Part shown: piece by piece, positions 25,094-37,100 of the stretch | Layout of the letters: each line of letters starts with the position of its first letter | How positions within the stretch are numbered: position 1 is the stretch's first letter | Assembly: GCF_028389875.1 (NCBI RefSeq) | Contig: NC_084682.1 | Location: 754,001-818,000, forward strand | Length of the DNA: 64,000 bases | Origin: Rhea pennata | Taxonomy: Eukaryota; Chordata; Aves; Rheiformes; Rheidae | Reading direction: 5' to 3' | Notes under the pieces: model-generated | Database searches by the model: none | The model's input: only the letters and a program-made list of their open reading frames with translations | Told to the model about the DNA's origin: nothing | Position numbers and translations under genes: made by a program

Positions 25094-25132
25094 CTCCTCA
25101 AAGCTGGTGACCTCTTCATCCTGCTAGTGGCT
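25094..25132 (-). CDS. RAP1GAP2: RAP1GAP2 exon 24 with stop codon
   Basis: This 39-nt exon follows acceptor TTTCTTCGTTTAG. It reads Ser-His-TAG in phase 0, with the stop at 25124-25126, so the protein ends [11 protein letters not shown], the same length as the human end after KLSH (recalled). It closes in a strong donor GAGGAG|GTGAGT, implying a spliced 3' UTR. The stop is about 30 nt before that junction, inside the usual 50-55 nt limit, so decay need not be triggered. Confidence 0.78.
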
Positions 25133-28100
25133 CTAAACGAAGAAACAGAGGGCGAGCGGAATCGCAAAGGAGGGCGCAGGCAACCCGGGACGCCCCCGCG
25201 CTGCCCCCGCCGCCGGCAGCGCCCGCGGCGGCTCTGCGCCCCGGCGGAGCAGCTCTCCGGCGGGGCCCCCGCAGCCCGCGACGCCGGCGAGCGCTGCGAA
25301 TCGGCAGCAAGGAGCTCTGCTGCGCCGCGGCTCCCGCGCGTCCCGCGGGGCCGTCCCGTCCCGTCCCGTCCCGTCCCGTCCCGTCCCGCGGCGCAGACCT
25401 ACCGTGCTGGAGCTGCAGTGGCTGAGCTTATCGAAGCGAAACTTCAGATTTGACCTTGGAGAGTTTCTGTTCTTTATATCTGCTGGGGGGGAAAAGCAAA
25501 AAAAAAAAAAAAAAAAAAAAAAAAGGAAAGAAAAAAAAAGAAGAAAAGAAGAAAAAAACCCAGTGAACAAGAATATTTGTTTAAGCTGTAATGCTGACTG
25601 CTGCTAGACCAGCTTGACAGCCAGGCAGTTTAATACACTGTCATGAATGTTATCAATGTTTAGTCTGTTTTGGCTGAATGCTTGGCAAAATCTGTACATT
25701 AAATGTCTTTGATGGAACAAATTGAGGCTTAATTATAATACACAATATTTCTAATAGAAATGCCACTGAAAAGGCTACAACAAATGACTTATCAGTGTAA
25801 TGTATGGGTGGATTTCTACGTTCTTGGCAGGGAAAATACAAAATAAACACTTGAAATATTAAAAAGGACTGTTTTAATACTTCAGAAAATCAATAGTCCA
25901 ATACGGAGGAGGACTTGTGGGGTGCTGAGCTACAAAAACAAAGCAAACCAGACTATTTTTCAGCTCAATTTTTCTCCTAGAGTTGTTCCCAATTACTGAA
26001 TTGTTAAAGGTGAATTTGCAGCTGCCTGGCTGTTTTGCAAACAGGGCGTAAGTTCGTAGTGTGCATTTTTCATTTGAATCATCATTTCTTCCAGCAGGCT
26101 TCGTGGTGCATGAGGAAATTAAAACAGTTGTCGGTCTGTGGGTAAGGAGAGAGTGATGTAGATACTCTGAACGTGCAAAACTTTCCAGCTCCGAACAGTG
26201 TCATTATTATTTTAATGAATTAACAAAGGGCCCATTCTGACAATTTTACGTGTACTTATTTTGTAAATTGTCTTCCTAAAATGGATAGTGTAGTGGCAGA
26301 GTGCGTTACCGGCAGGTGTAATAGCTGCAAGGCCAAAGAAAGCTGCTTGTTTATTAAATAATCTGTGAGTCATAGCTCATTCCTTGGAGACAGTGAGTTT
26401 CCAAGACTACTGGAAACGTCTGTCAAGAGGGAAAGGAGTAAACAAAACCACAACAAAAGCCACCTATGCACTCTAATTTATAAGGGAAACAGATTCCCCA
26501 TGGAAATACAGAAATAAAGCATGTTAGCCAGCCTGCAAAGCAGTGAGGATGCATCTCCAAAACACCACTCTCATCAGTATTTTCGGAGGGAGCGAAGGCT
26601 TCGTTGGCTCTCTGCAGGCTCCTTGCTCAGACCAAAGACAGTTCAGCCAGAAGAAAAACCATTCAGCTACATTTCTAGTCCCAGAACTGCTTGTTCTGCC
26701 CCATTAATTTTAAGCAAACGGCTCCTAAATTTACTGAAGTTAATAGTGCTTGAAACTGGGCTCGGTGTGCTCGGTGTGGCTCGCTCGGGAACAGCTCCCA
26801 GGGTTTTGGGGTTGGGAGCAGCAGCAGAGCCCGGTGGGCTCCCCGCGGGCAGTGGGGCACGGGGGATGCTCCCCGTTGTCCGGCCAGGGGCTTACTGGGG
26901 CCAGCGCCCATGCCAGAGTGAGGAGGGGAAGCCGAGCGGCCCCGGGAGCAGGAGCAGGAGATGGGTGAGGGGCATGAGGTGGAGGATGAAGAGCACGAGG
27001 TGGAGGACAAGGTGGATGAGGGCACAAGGTGGACAAGGTGGAGGACAAGGCGGAAGACAAGGTGGAGGAGGGCACGAGGTGGTGGACAAGGCGGACGAGG
27101 AGCAAGGGGAGGCCGGGGAGCAGCGGCTCCAACCCACCTGTGGGGCTCCGGCTCATGATCACGGGGGTGGCTGCAGCCCCGCTCGGGCTCTCGCCGCCGG
27201 GCGACGCGCTGTAGACGAACACGTCCTGCTTGAAGGGCGACGCGGTGGACGGCTGGCTCCCCTGCAACGCGAGAGATGGAGCCAGGCCGGGCGTTTCCGC
27301 CGGCGGCCTCGGTCGGCCGTGCTCCGCGCGCGCTCCACCACGCTGGGCTCATCCAGGAGCCCTCCGTGCGCCCGGGCGGGCACGCCAGAGGCGCTGTCCC
27401 GACGGACGGACGGACGGACGGACGGCAAGGGCCAACGCGCGCCGGCGCGCCCCACGGCGCTCCCGGCCCCGCATCGCCGCCGGGCACGAGAAAAGCCGCT
27501 CGGGCTCACGCTTCGGGCCGCGGCGCAGCGCGGGGGCCGGCGCCTACCAGGCTGTCGTACTCCTCCAGGGTCTCGCTCTCGCCCGCCGCGCTGCTGAAGC
27601 TGCTCGTGCTCGAGGAGGAGCGCGAGATGTTCGGCCGCCCGTTCTCCTTCAGCTTCATGAACGGCCTGCGGAGCACGAAGGAGCCGCGGTGGGCGGCGGG
27701 CAGAGCTCCGCGCCCGCGCCCGCGCCGCCGGGGCTCCGCGCAGCCGTGCCGGTGGACAACCGCCCCGAGCGCCGGCGAGCAGCCCAGAGGCGGCGCCGAT
27801 GGGCACCGGCGGGTCAGGCTAACTCCTCCCACGGGAGGACGGGACCGGCCGCTGCAGTCCCTCCACGCCCCGCGCCGCGAGGCTTGGGGCAATTCCCGTC
27901 ACACACTCTTCTTTGCTGTCCTTTTTTCTCCAAAGACGGCTGTTTTCACACAGCAAGGGGGCTCTGCGCATGCATCGCCAGAATCTTTTTTTTTTCCCCC
28001 CCTCTCTGAACATCGAACTTATTTATGGCGAGGCCGGCCGGCAGGTGTTGTTCGACAAGGTCCCTGAAGGTCCGCAAGGCGCAGGGCGACTCGCGGAGCG

Positions 28101-31100
28101 GCGCCCGGCCGGCAGCGCGAGCGAGCCGCCAGCCGCCGCCGCTCACCTGTCCTTGCTGGGGCCGATCTCGGGGGAGCTGGGGTTGGAGGAGGCTTCGGAT
28201 TTCACCTCTTGAGAGGAATGTCCCGTATCCGGCGCCTTCTGGGCTCCAGAAACGCTGTCGCTGCGGGCACAGAAAGGGCAGGCGGCACAAGCTGTAGCAG
28301 GGCCCCAAAGCGTTTGCTCAGCCGTATCCCTAACGCCACGGGCCAAACCGCAGCGACGGCGATGCTCCCTCGACCGCGCCGCCCGCGCGAAAGCCGGGGC
28401 AGGGGCCCGGGACGGCGGCCTAGCGCGGCCGCCTCGGCGCGCTCACCACCTCGTCCTGCTCTCCGAGGGGCCTTCGGACGCCGTGTGCAGGCGAGGGAAC
28501 AGCCCCGAACGTCGCTTAATCGGGCTCCGGGACTGGTTCTTGGCCGCCGCCACGGGCACCGGCGGCTGCGGAAACGGAGCGGTCTGGGTTTAGAGAAAGC
28601 AGAGACACTGCCTCGCTCCGCGGGCTGCAGGGGACCGAGCGCGCGGCTCGGCCCGCCGGAGGGGCGGCCGCGCCGGCGCTCACCGAGAAGGCGGTCTTGG
28701 CGGCCTCGGCGCTGTTGTGGGCGATGCCGCCGCTGAGGCTGCCGGGGATGCCGCCGCCGTGGTGCTTCCTCTGGCTGCCCACCATGGTCTCCATGGAGTG
28801 GCTGCGCACCCGGATCGCTCGCTGCGCGCCGCCGGGCGCGGCCGCGGGAGCCGCGTTAGAGCCGGGCGTCCCCGACGAGCCCCCGCGCCGCGCCACGACC
28901 CCGCAGCCCCCACCACAGCCGGGCATCCCCACGGAGCCCCCGCGCCGCGCCACGACCCCGCAGGCCCCACTGCAGCCGGGCATCCCCACGGAGCCCCCGC
29001 GCCGCGCCACGACCCCGCAGGCCCCACCACAGCCGGGCATCCCCACGGAGCCCCTGCGCCGCACTGCACCGCGCCGCGCCCCCGCAGCCCCCACCGCAGC
29101 CGGGCGTCCCCACGGAGCCCCCGCGCCGCTCCACGCCGAGCCCCCGCCACAGCCGGGCGTCCCCCGCGGAGCCGGGAACAGGCACCGGCGCGCATCAGAG
29201 CCGAGAACCCCCGCAGGAAACGGGGGCCGCTACGGCCGCGGGGCAGCCGCGCTCGGCCCCAGGCGTCGGGGGGGACCCACGCGCTCGGCCCCCGGGCGAC
29301 CCCTGAATTAAAGACCACTTTCAGGACTCCACGAGTCCACGCTCAGGAGCTCTGGAGACGTCTCCCCGAGCGTGGCATTCACCCAGCAGAGCGGCGGTGC
29401 CCGCGCGTGCGTCGGACCTTCGAGCGCTCCCACCGGGACTAGCTCAGGTGTCTCCTGAGCTGAAACGGCTTCGATGCAGATGGACTCCTGCCTCATCCTG
29501 GGATTCTGCTTTCAAGCAATAGCTTTTCTTCCTCAAAACCACTCATCTGCATCTTCCATTAAAGCATTGTGCCAACCCCAGGTGCATTTTAACTTTGCTC
29601 TTGGCAAGGAACTTAGGTTTACCTTAAATGACTCCAAAATGCCTCCATGGCCTCCGTTCTCAAGTTTGTCCTCCTCAGGCCCCAGTCCCAGCATGGCTTG
29701 GGTGTGCCCATGGAGCTCATCGTGGAGGTTGTCCAACAGCGCAGCCCGTGTCCGGTCCTGCGGGAGCGAAAAGAGCCGCTGCTGTCTGCAGGCGGCCTCA
29801 GGGGCTGCAGCGCGCCGCGCCGAGAGCGCGGACAGCAGCGCGCACCCGCCGGCTCCCCCGGCCCGGCCGCCCGGGGACGCCCAGCTCCGCGCCGCCGGGC
29901 GCCGGGGCGGCGTCCATCAAACGCGTTACGACACTTAGAAGCTTTGACCACGCGGCCCGCGCTTGCCCTCAGGTGCCGACCTCACGCAGCACTGCGGAAA
30001 CAGCAGTTCAGGAGGAAAACAGAAAAGCGCCTTCTGCTTTCGCGCACAGCTGCCCCGGGCGCCTGCGCCTGGCGCGGGGAGGGCGGCGCGGGCAGGAGCG
30101 GCAGAGCTTTACCTCCAGCTTCGCAAACTTGTCGGACTTGCAGCAGGCGTTCTCGGCGTTGATGAGTTTGGTGAGCAGGAACTCCCTGAACTCCGGGCTC
30201 TGCGAGAAGGAGCACAGGCAAGCTTGGGGGACACAAGCCAGCTTCACACGCCGAGATTTCTGGCACGGTAATTCTACAGCTCAGAGCGTCCTGCAGCCTG
30301 CCCAGGCACGGGAGCACCGGGGAAGGAGCGAGCTCCACGCCCGCAGCCTTCCTCCGCCGCCTGGGCGCCGCCGGCCGCCCCTCTGCGTTTCGGACCGCGC
30401 GTGCCCGCTCCTCGCCTCACCTTCGGAAACACCGGCGGGCTGGGCAGCGGGGGGCCGAAGGCGGGGACGTCCTCCCGCGCCGTCACCGACACCTGCGGAG
30501 CCGGGAGGAGACCTTCACCGCACGGGGCGGAAGCGCCGCGGGCGCCCCAACCCGAGGGCCACCTCCGCGGCCCGGGCAGAGCTGCTCACGGCCACCGGCC
30601 GGGAGCCCGGGCAGCGGCGCGGCGCCGGCTCTGCTCGGGCTCCGCGGGACCCCGTCGCCGAGAGCGGAGGCCGGGGAGGCGACGCCGCCGGCGCTCGGGC
30701 AGCGTCTTCGGAAGGGGGTGAGCGGTGCCCAGGCTTGTTCGGGCGTTTAGCGGCACCGTAATTTAGCACTTCCCCCGGTACCAGCACGCTGGCAGGCGTG
30801 CTCGACTGACACGCACACGTACGCACCTCCGTCACGCATCGGTGCATACGTAAGCGCGTGTATACACGCACGCACACTCGAGCTACGCGCGGCGCGGTTA
30901 CGCTGCTGATCACACTGGAGCGAACGTGCCACCGGGAAGCTAACGTATAAACCAGTTACACGAAACCGGCCCGCGAGAAAGCGGCAGGGACCGAGCGGCG
31001 GCAGCAGAGACCCCGCGGGCGGAGAGCAGGCCCGGCGAGGGGTACCTTGTACGAGGTGCTGTCTGCCTCCGGGCTCTCCACCTGCACGACGATGTAGGCG

Positions 31101-34100
31101 TGCAGGAAGTTGGAGGCGATCATGTCTGGCACAAACGGCGTGTTCTCCTCCTGGAATACGACCGCCACGATGTCGTTCCCGATGTGCCGCTTTCTCTGCA
31201 GCTGAACAGGGAGCAGAAAGAAGCTTTCGCCTTGGGAAAGCAGGCGACTCGGGCCGCCGGGGAGCAAACGCCGGCCCCAGGGAGCCCAGCCGGCGCCCGC
31301 CGCCCGCCCGCAGGGTCTTCGGCATTTGTCGCCGGCCGGGCTAGCGGGGGCAAACGGAGCACCGAAGAGCCGCACGCGCGCACGCCTGCCCAAGCGCAGC
31401 GCCTCTCCTACCTGCTGCGCATCCCCTTCGGTGAACGGCAGCTTGGTGGAGACGTGGAACATGATCTCCCTGTCCCGGAACGTGGTGAACACCGACTCGG
31501 CGCCCGTCTGCCCGTGGCTGACGTCCAGCCCGCCGCGAAAACTGCCCGCCCAAGCAGGGGCGGGAGAAACGAAGAAGCACGGTTGACGACTTCCAAGCTT
31601 GCACAGTAGATGCTTCTACACACTACACGATCGCTTGTTAAGTTTCCTTGTAACATCGTTCTTTTCATTGCACGTACCCTTTAAAGTCCTGGAGTGTTAT
31701 GGTGTCTCCCAGCAGGCTCAAGAAGCTTTTGAAGGCAGGACTCTCTTCGTTATTTCCAAACAGCTCCTCCTCCAGCGTCTGCAGAACACATGGATATAGA
31801 ACATGAAATAAAGAAGCATTAGAAATTACTTTCGAACTTAAAGCTATTTCCAAAGGGCTATAAAGAACAACAAGTTTGCAGATCTACAGCTCTGCCTGGG
31901 AAAGCCTCTCCCTGGGCTCCCGTCCCCAGCTGCTCTTCCCTGGGGGCTGCAGCTGCGCGGCCAAGGCCAGCGCAGCGGGGACCAGCGCCGTGAAGCTCCG
32001 GCACATGCCCAACGCCGCGCTGATGGCAGCGTTGGCAACGCGGTCGCTGCTGGCGAGCGGCTCTGCTGCCACCCGGGCGAAGGCCAAGGAACGTCCCGCA
32101 GCGGCATCGCACTCGGCTTGGCCGGCAGGAGCAGCTGCTGACCAAAGGGAAGGTAAAGCATGGGTAATATCAAAATACGAATTAATAATCGCTGGGAAAA
32201 TTTAAGTCTTAACCATCTCTTGTGCGGTATATTTCAAAACAGGGAGACCTCAGTTGTGATCTTGCATTAGTTATTCAATCGAAAATAAAAAGCAATCTGT
32301 AAAGATAATGAGAACGCCCATCAGAATAATCTCTGATAAATTATAAGATTCATCTGTCTCTCTGTTTCACGTCTGAAGTTTCTGAGCTAATGAAAGCATT
32401 TTCAGCAAACCCATGTCCTCATAGCCTGCAGTCTTCCAACACAAATCTAACTGTTTGACTGTCTAAGCATACATCAGATTAAAATACCATGGCTGCTGAA
32501 ATGCATATCCACATCCACGTCTCCCCACAGCAGCTTGTGGGCTGGTTTACATACTGATTTTACAGTCACATCATTTTTCAATGAGCCAAGGAAAATATCC
32601 AAGTAGTAAGATGCACATAGTTAGCAAGGACACCCTGAGACACAGCGCGCTGCACGTGAGAAGTTAGCTGCAGGGCCACCTCCCAGCTCCGAAGGTCTCG
32701 CACGCCTTTTGCAAAGCTGGCCTCTGCCTAGCTAGCACGCGCCTAAGCAGAGCAGAACGGGGTTACTCACCTGCCTGGACTTCTGGTAGATCACACCAAA
32801 CTTGAAAGTGTTGTTCACTTCATGTTCGTCATAGGACACTATCATCTGGGATGCCTGGAGAAGACAAACCGTGAACCGTCTCACTTGGCACTTCACAAAC
32901 CCTGACACCTAGAAGAGGAAAATCTAAGCTATCGAGTCCTACTGACTGGGCAAGGTATTCACAGTCCGTTACAAAACAGGGGGCTGCTTACGGCTCGCTG
33001 AGTGGAAATCCACAGTCAAACACGCTCGGGTCATGGTCCGAAAGGGCTTAAACACCACGGGCTGGCAAAGGGGCCACACGAGCACAACTGGGGCACGAGG
33101 GTGCACGCAGGCAGGGGAAAAGGTATTAGAAAAGCTAGGGAATCCAGATATCCTCCCCCAGATTCTCGGTGGAAAAGCCTGGGATTTTCGGGGTGCAAAT
33201 AACTGCAGCTGCCGACAGCGAGCCAGCTCTGCAAGCGCGGCCCTTCCGTCGGGGCAGGGCGTCGAGGACGCGGCTCTTCCCTTCCCGAGCGGCCGAGGGG
33301 TGTCTCGCACCTCCCTGGCCAGCCGGTAGCTGTGCGACTCGCGGCGTGGGCGAGCGCAACCATCTCCACCTTGGCTGCAGCAAAAGGCAGCGCGACTGCC
33401 CCACAGCGCGCCGGGGCCTCGGCCGCGCGGAGGGCCTCGCTCAGAAGGCCCCTGGAGACCACGGCTTTGCTTCCTCGCGCCCAGCGAAGGCTGCACGACG
33501 GCCGCATGGGAGGCGCATCCCGCTCCCGCAGCGGCGGCCGGCCGGGCCCGCGCGGGGGGCCAAGCCCCGCGCCCCTGTGCGACCGTGGGTGCACCAGCAC
33601 CCTGCTCCACAGCACTGCATCGCCCCGCCGCCGGGAAGCGGAGCGCTAGCCCTGCCTGACACACGGCCTCACCTTGGGGTACAGGACCGGGTTGAACTTC
33701 AGGCCCGAGGCGTCGTCGCAGAAAGCCTGCCGGCGAGGGGAGAGGCGCCGGTGAGCGCGGGGCAGCCGGCACGGCCGCCGGCGGCTCCCGCAGGACGGAG
33801 CCCAGCCTCCCGCCGCAGCGGTTCACGGCTCCGCCGGGAGGACGCGCCGGCGAAGCGCCGGCTCACCTTGGCGATCTGCGGGACGCTGGGGAGCTTGCTG
33901 AACCCGGCCAGCGGGATCCTCTCGTGCAACGTCTTCACCCTCGACCTAGCGCGGAAAAGGAAGTAAGCAGCCGCTCCGGACGGGACGGCGAAGCGGAGCC
34001 GCCCCGGAGCCTGCCGCCACCGGCGCGGTGCTCTCCCGCGCCCTGTGCGCCGTACGCGCCCAGCAGCCGTTTCTCTCCCATCGCCGCAGCTCTCGAGACG

Positions 34101-37100
34101 GGCGCGGGGCGGAGGGAAGGGGCGCGCAGGGTTTTTTCCTCCATACCTGAGTATAATCCTTAAATATTCGGTGCCATCTGCCTCTTCACACTTAATAGAA
34201 AGGATCAAGTTTCCCAGGCTGCTGGCTGTGCAGTAAAAATTCAAGTGATCCTAAAAACGGAGGAAGTGCGTGAGCGGCGAGCCAAGGAGCTCGGGGCTTT
34301 GCGTGGGGGGACGCGGGGGCCCTGCCCGGCGGCTCGGCCGATGCCGCCGCACCCCCGGCACCCACCTTGCCCAGGAAGTGCCGCCGGTAGGCTCTGGCCT
34401 CCCCCTTGCACTCCAGCCGGTACCCGCCGGCGCCGGGGCTCGGGCCCTCCTCCTCCTCCTCGCAGACGCTGCTGTCCGACGAGGTGGGGGTGCCCAGGTT
34501 CTCAGGGTCCTCGATCCAGTACCCCCCGAACTGGGGCAGGATGATGAGGGGGTACGGGCCTCCCTTCTCGATGACCTGCACGAGAGGCACCCTGAGCTGC
34601 CCGGCAGCACCGGCGCATCCCCAGAGCTCGTGCCGGCCGGCCGCTGACCCGGCTGGAAACCCGGCACGCACAGCGGGGAGCAGGCGCTGCACGGCCCCCG
34701 GCCGAGCACGGGAAGGAGCACGCGCTGGGCGAGAACAGGCCTTGCACAGCTCATCCCGGCAAAGCCCAGAAGCCCGACACGCAGGGAGGCTGTAAGCAGG
34801 ATCCACAAAGCCCCCTGCTCCCACTGCTTTGGCAGAGGCATTTGCCTGGGGGCACCCACACATGCTTTGGAGCACCCACCTCGTCGATGCTGGGATACGG
34901 GATGTAGTCTTCCTACAGAAAGGAAGGAAGATGCCATGTATGACTCCTTCTTGCCATCAGCGGTTCCTTAAATCCACAGCTTTTCACTCCAAAGGCAGGC
35001 AGCGCTTTCCAGCTGCCCTTCAGCACGGGCTCTGCCGACCCCTCCTGCGCTGCACCCCACTGCGTGCTTTGGGCAGCGCTGCAGCCGGGACCTCGGCGGA
35101 GCAGGGGCGCGCGGGGCGGAGGGGCGGCCGGCACCGCGGGACGGACAGACGGGACGGGACGGGACGGGCGCCGTGGGAGCCCTCTCTCCGGCGAGGCGCC
35201 GCCGCTCCCGGCGAGTCTCGCAGGAAAATGCTCCGGATCATTAAGCCTTTCACACAGCCAGCGTCTCCCCTGAGTATCAGTTTCAGCTTCTCAGTGCCAC
35301 ACATAAAAGCAACTGCTGTACGTGGCTCACCGCTGAAATACCCGGGTCCGAGGCACAAAGCTGGATTAGGGATTTACAGGCACCGCTACCGTATCATTGC
35401 ATTTAATCAGTGCCTTGCTTTTCGAAAACATCTAAATCCTTCTCTTAGTTCCTTTAGCAACTGTCTTTGCACGCGTTAAAGTCCTGACTTCTGGGGACTA
35501 ACGAAAGGGAGGGGGCGCGGAACAGATCTGCACGGGAAGCGGAATCCAGCTGACCTTATGCTTTTGGCTCCCGGTTCTCTGGTCTTCAAGTTTTGGTGCC
35601 TGTTGGAAACAAAGCAATCGGCGGCTGATCGAGACGCTTCCCGCCGCGCAGGCGAGGCCGCGGCGGCGCTGCACTCCGCGAAGCGAGCGGCTCGAGGAGA
35701 GGGGGTCTCCGACGGCGCCGGAGCGCAGGCGGCATGCAGAGCAAGAGCTAAAGCCTCTGCTAAAACACTCCTCAAAGCAACGCGGAATAACCTCGACGGA
35801 AGATCCCGGGGCCACCGCGCTCCTCCCGGGCACGCCTCGGGGCATGTCTGCGCGGCTTCGCTACGCTACGTCTGGGCTGGGAAGCGTCTTCCCGGTGCCG
35901 CCGGTGGGAATCGCACTGCCTCGGCGACCCAGCGGGAACGCAGAGCGCGTTGCGCTAGGAGCGCCGCACGCCAGCCGGGCGCCCTGGGGCCGCCCTGCCG
36001 AGGCAGCTTCGCCCCGGCGGCGCCCCGGGAGCTCTCGGGCGGCGCGAAGCCCGCGCCGGCGCTGCTGACGCCGTGCCGCTGCTCACCTGCATTTTTTCCA
36101 GCATTTCGAAGAATTCTGCCGACTGAAAAAGAAAAGAGAGAGAAATCCCTCGCCTGACGAGCGCGGGCACGAGGCCGGCCGCATAGCCCACGCCGGGGTA
36201 CGGACACCCTCGGCCCCAGCTTTGCCCGGCGCCTCCGGGCTCCGGCCCGGCCTCGGGGCGGCAGAAACGCTGCCGGGGGAGCCGAGGCCCTGGCGTGACG
36301 CCGCGTCTCCGGCGCGGGGACGGAGCAGCTGGCGCCCGGGGAGAGGCGTGCGGCCGGCACCGCCGCCGGCTGCGGGCGCCCCGTTTGCTTTCGCCAGCGC
36401 CAGAGCGGCTTGGCCCGGAGACGAGGCAGGGGAAGGGCCGGAGCGGCGCCCGAAAGCCGCCTCCTTGACTCGAGCTTGTTTGAGAATCCGGTTTGAGCTC
36501 AGGCCTCTGCAAAGAGCGGACAAGCGCCCTGCGAGCCCGTTCAAGCAGTTTTCAGGGCCCGTTCTGCCAGCAGCCGGAGCCAGGCAGGCCAAACCGCGCG
36601 GCAAGAGCCGCTCCGGCTCCTGAGCGACGCTCATCCACCTCTCAAACCGCGCTGCCGCGGCAGGCGCACGCGCTCAATGAACCGGTCCGGCACCCGTGAG
36701 CAGCTTCTGCGTGCTTCAGCCAAGCTTTGTCGGGCAGCGAGTGCTCGGCCGACGGCAGCGGGGACAGGCACCGCTGCGGGACGCTCGGCAGGAAGCAACG
36801 TCACCAGCTGGCGGTTCAGCCGGCGCGGCAAGTTCACGCTCACCCGCTCGCCCTCTGCTCCGGACGGCGCCTGCCCCTTCCCTCCACCCAAGGCAACTCC
36901 CTTCCCGGGCGCCTCGGCCCGCGCGAGCCGCTCGGAGCAGCTCACGGCCGCAAAGCGCCCAGCGCGAGCGTGGCACGGCGGCGGGCGCAGCGGCCGAGGA
37001 CGGGCCGCGCCGCGCCGCGGGGCCTCTCCGCCGCGCTGCGCCCGCCGCCGCCGCCTCGCGCTCACCAGGACGCCCCTCAAGAAGCCCATCATCGCCCCGG

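Larger units (their letters stand above)
29166..34879 (-). other. RAP1GAP2: Short GC-rich RAP1GAP2 introns 6-17, nothing else recognised
   Basis: Introns between exons 6 and 18 run from roughly 130 to 990 nt. They are CpG-rich apart from an AT-rich stretch in intron 11 (about 32.2-32.6 kb). No further exon, RNA gene or transposon was recognised in them. Confidence 0.5.
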
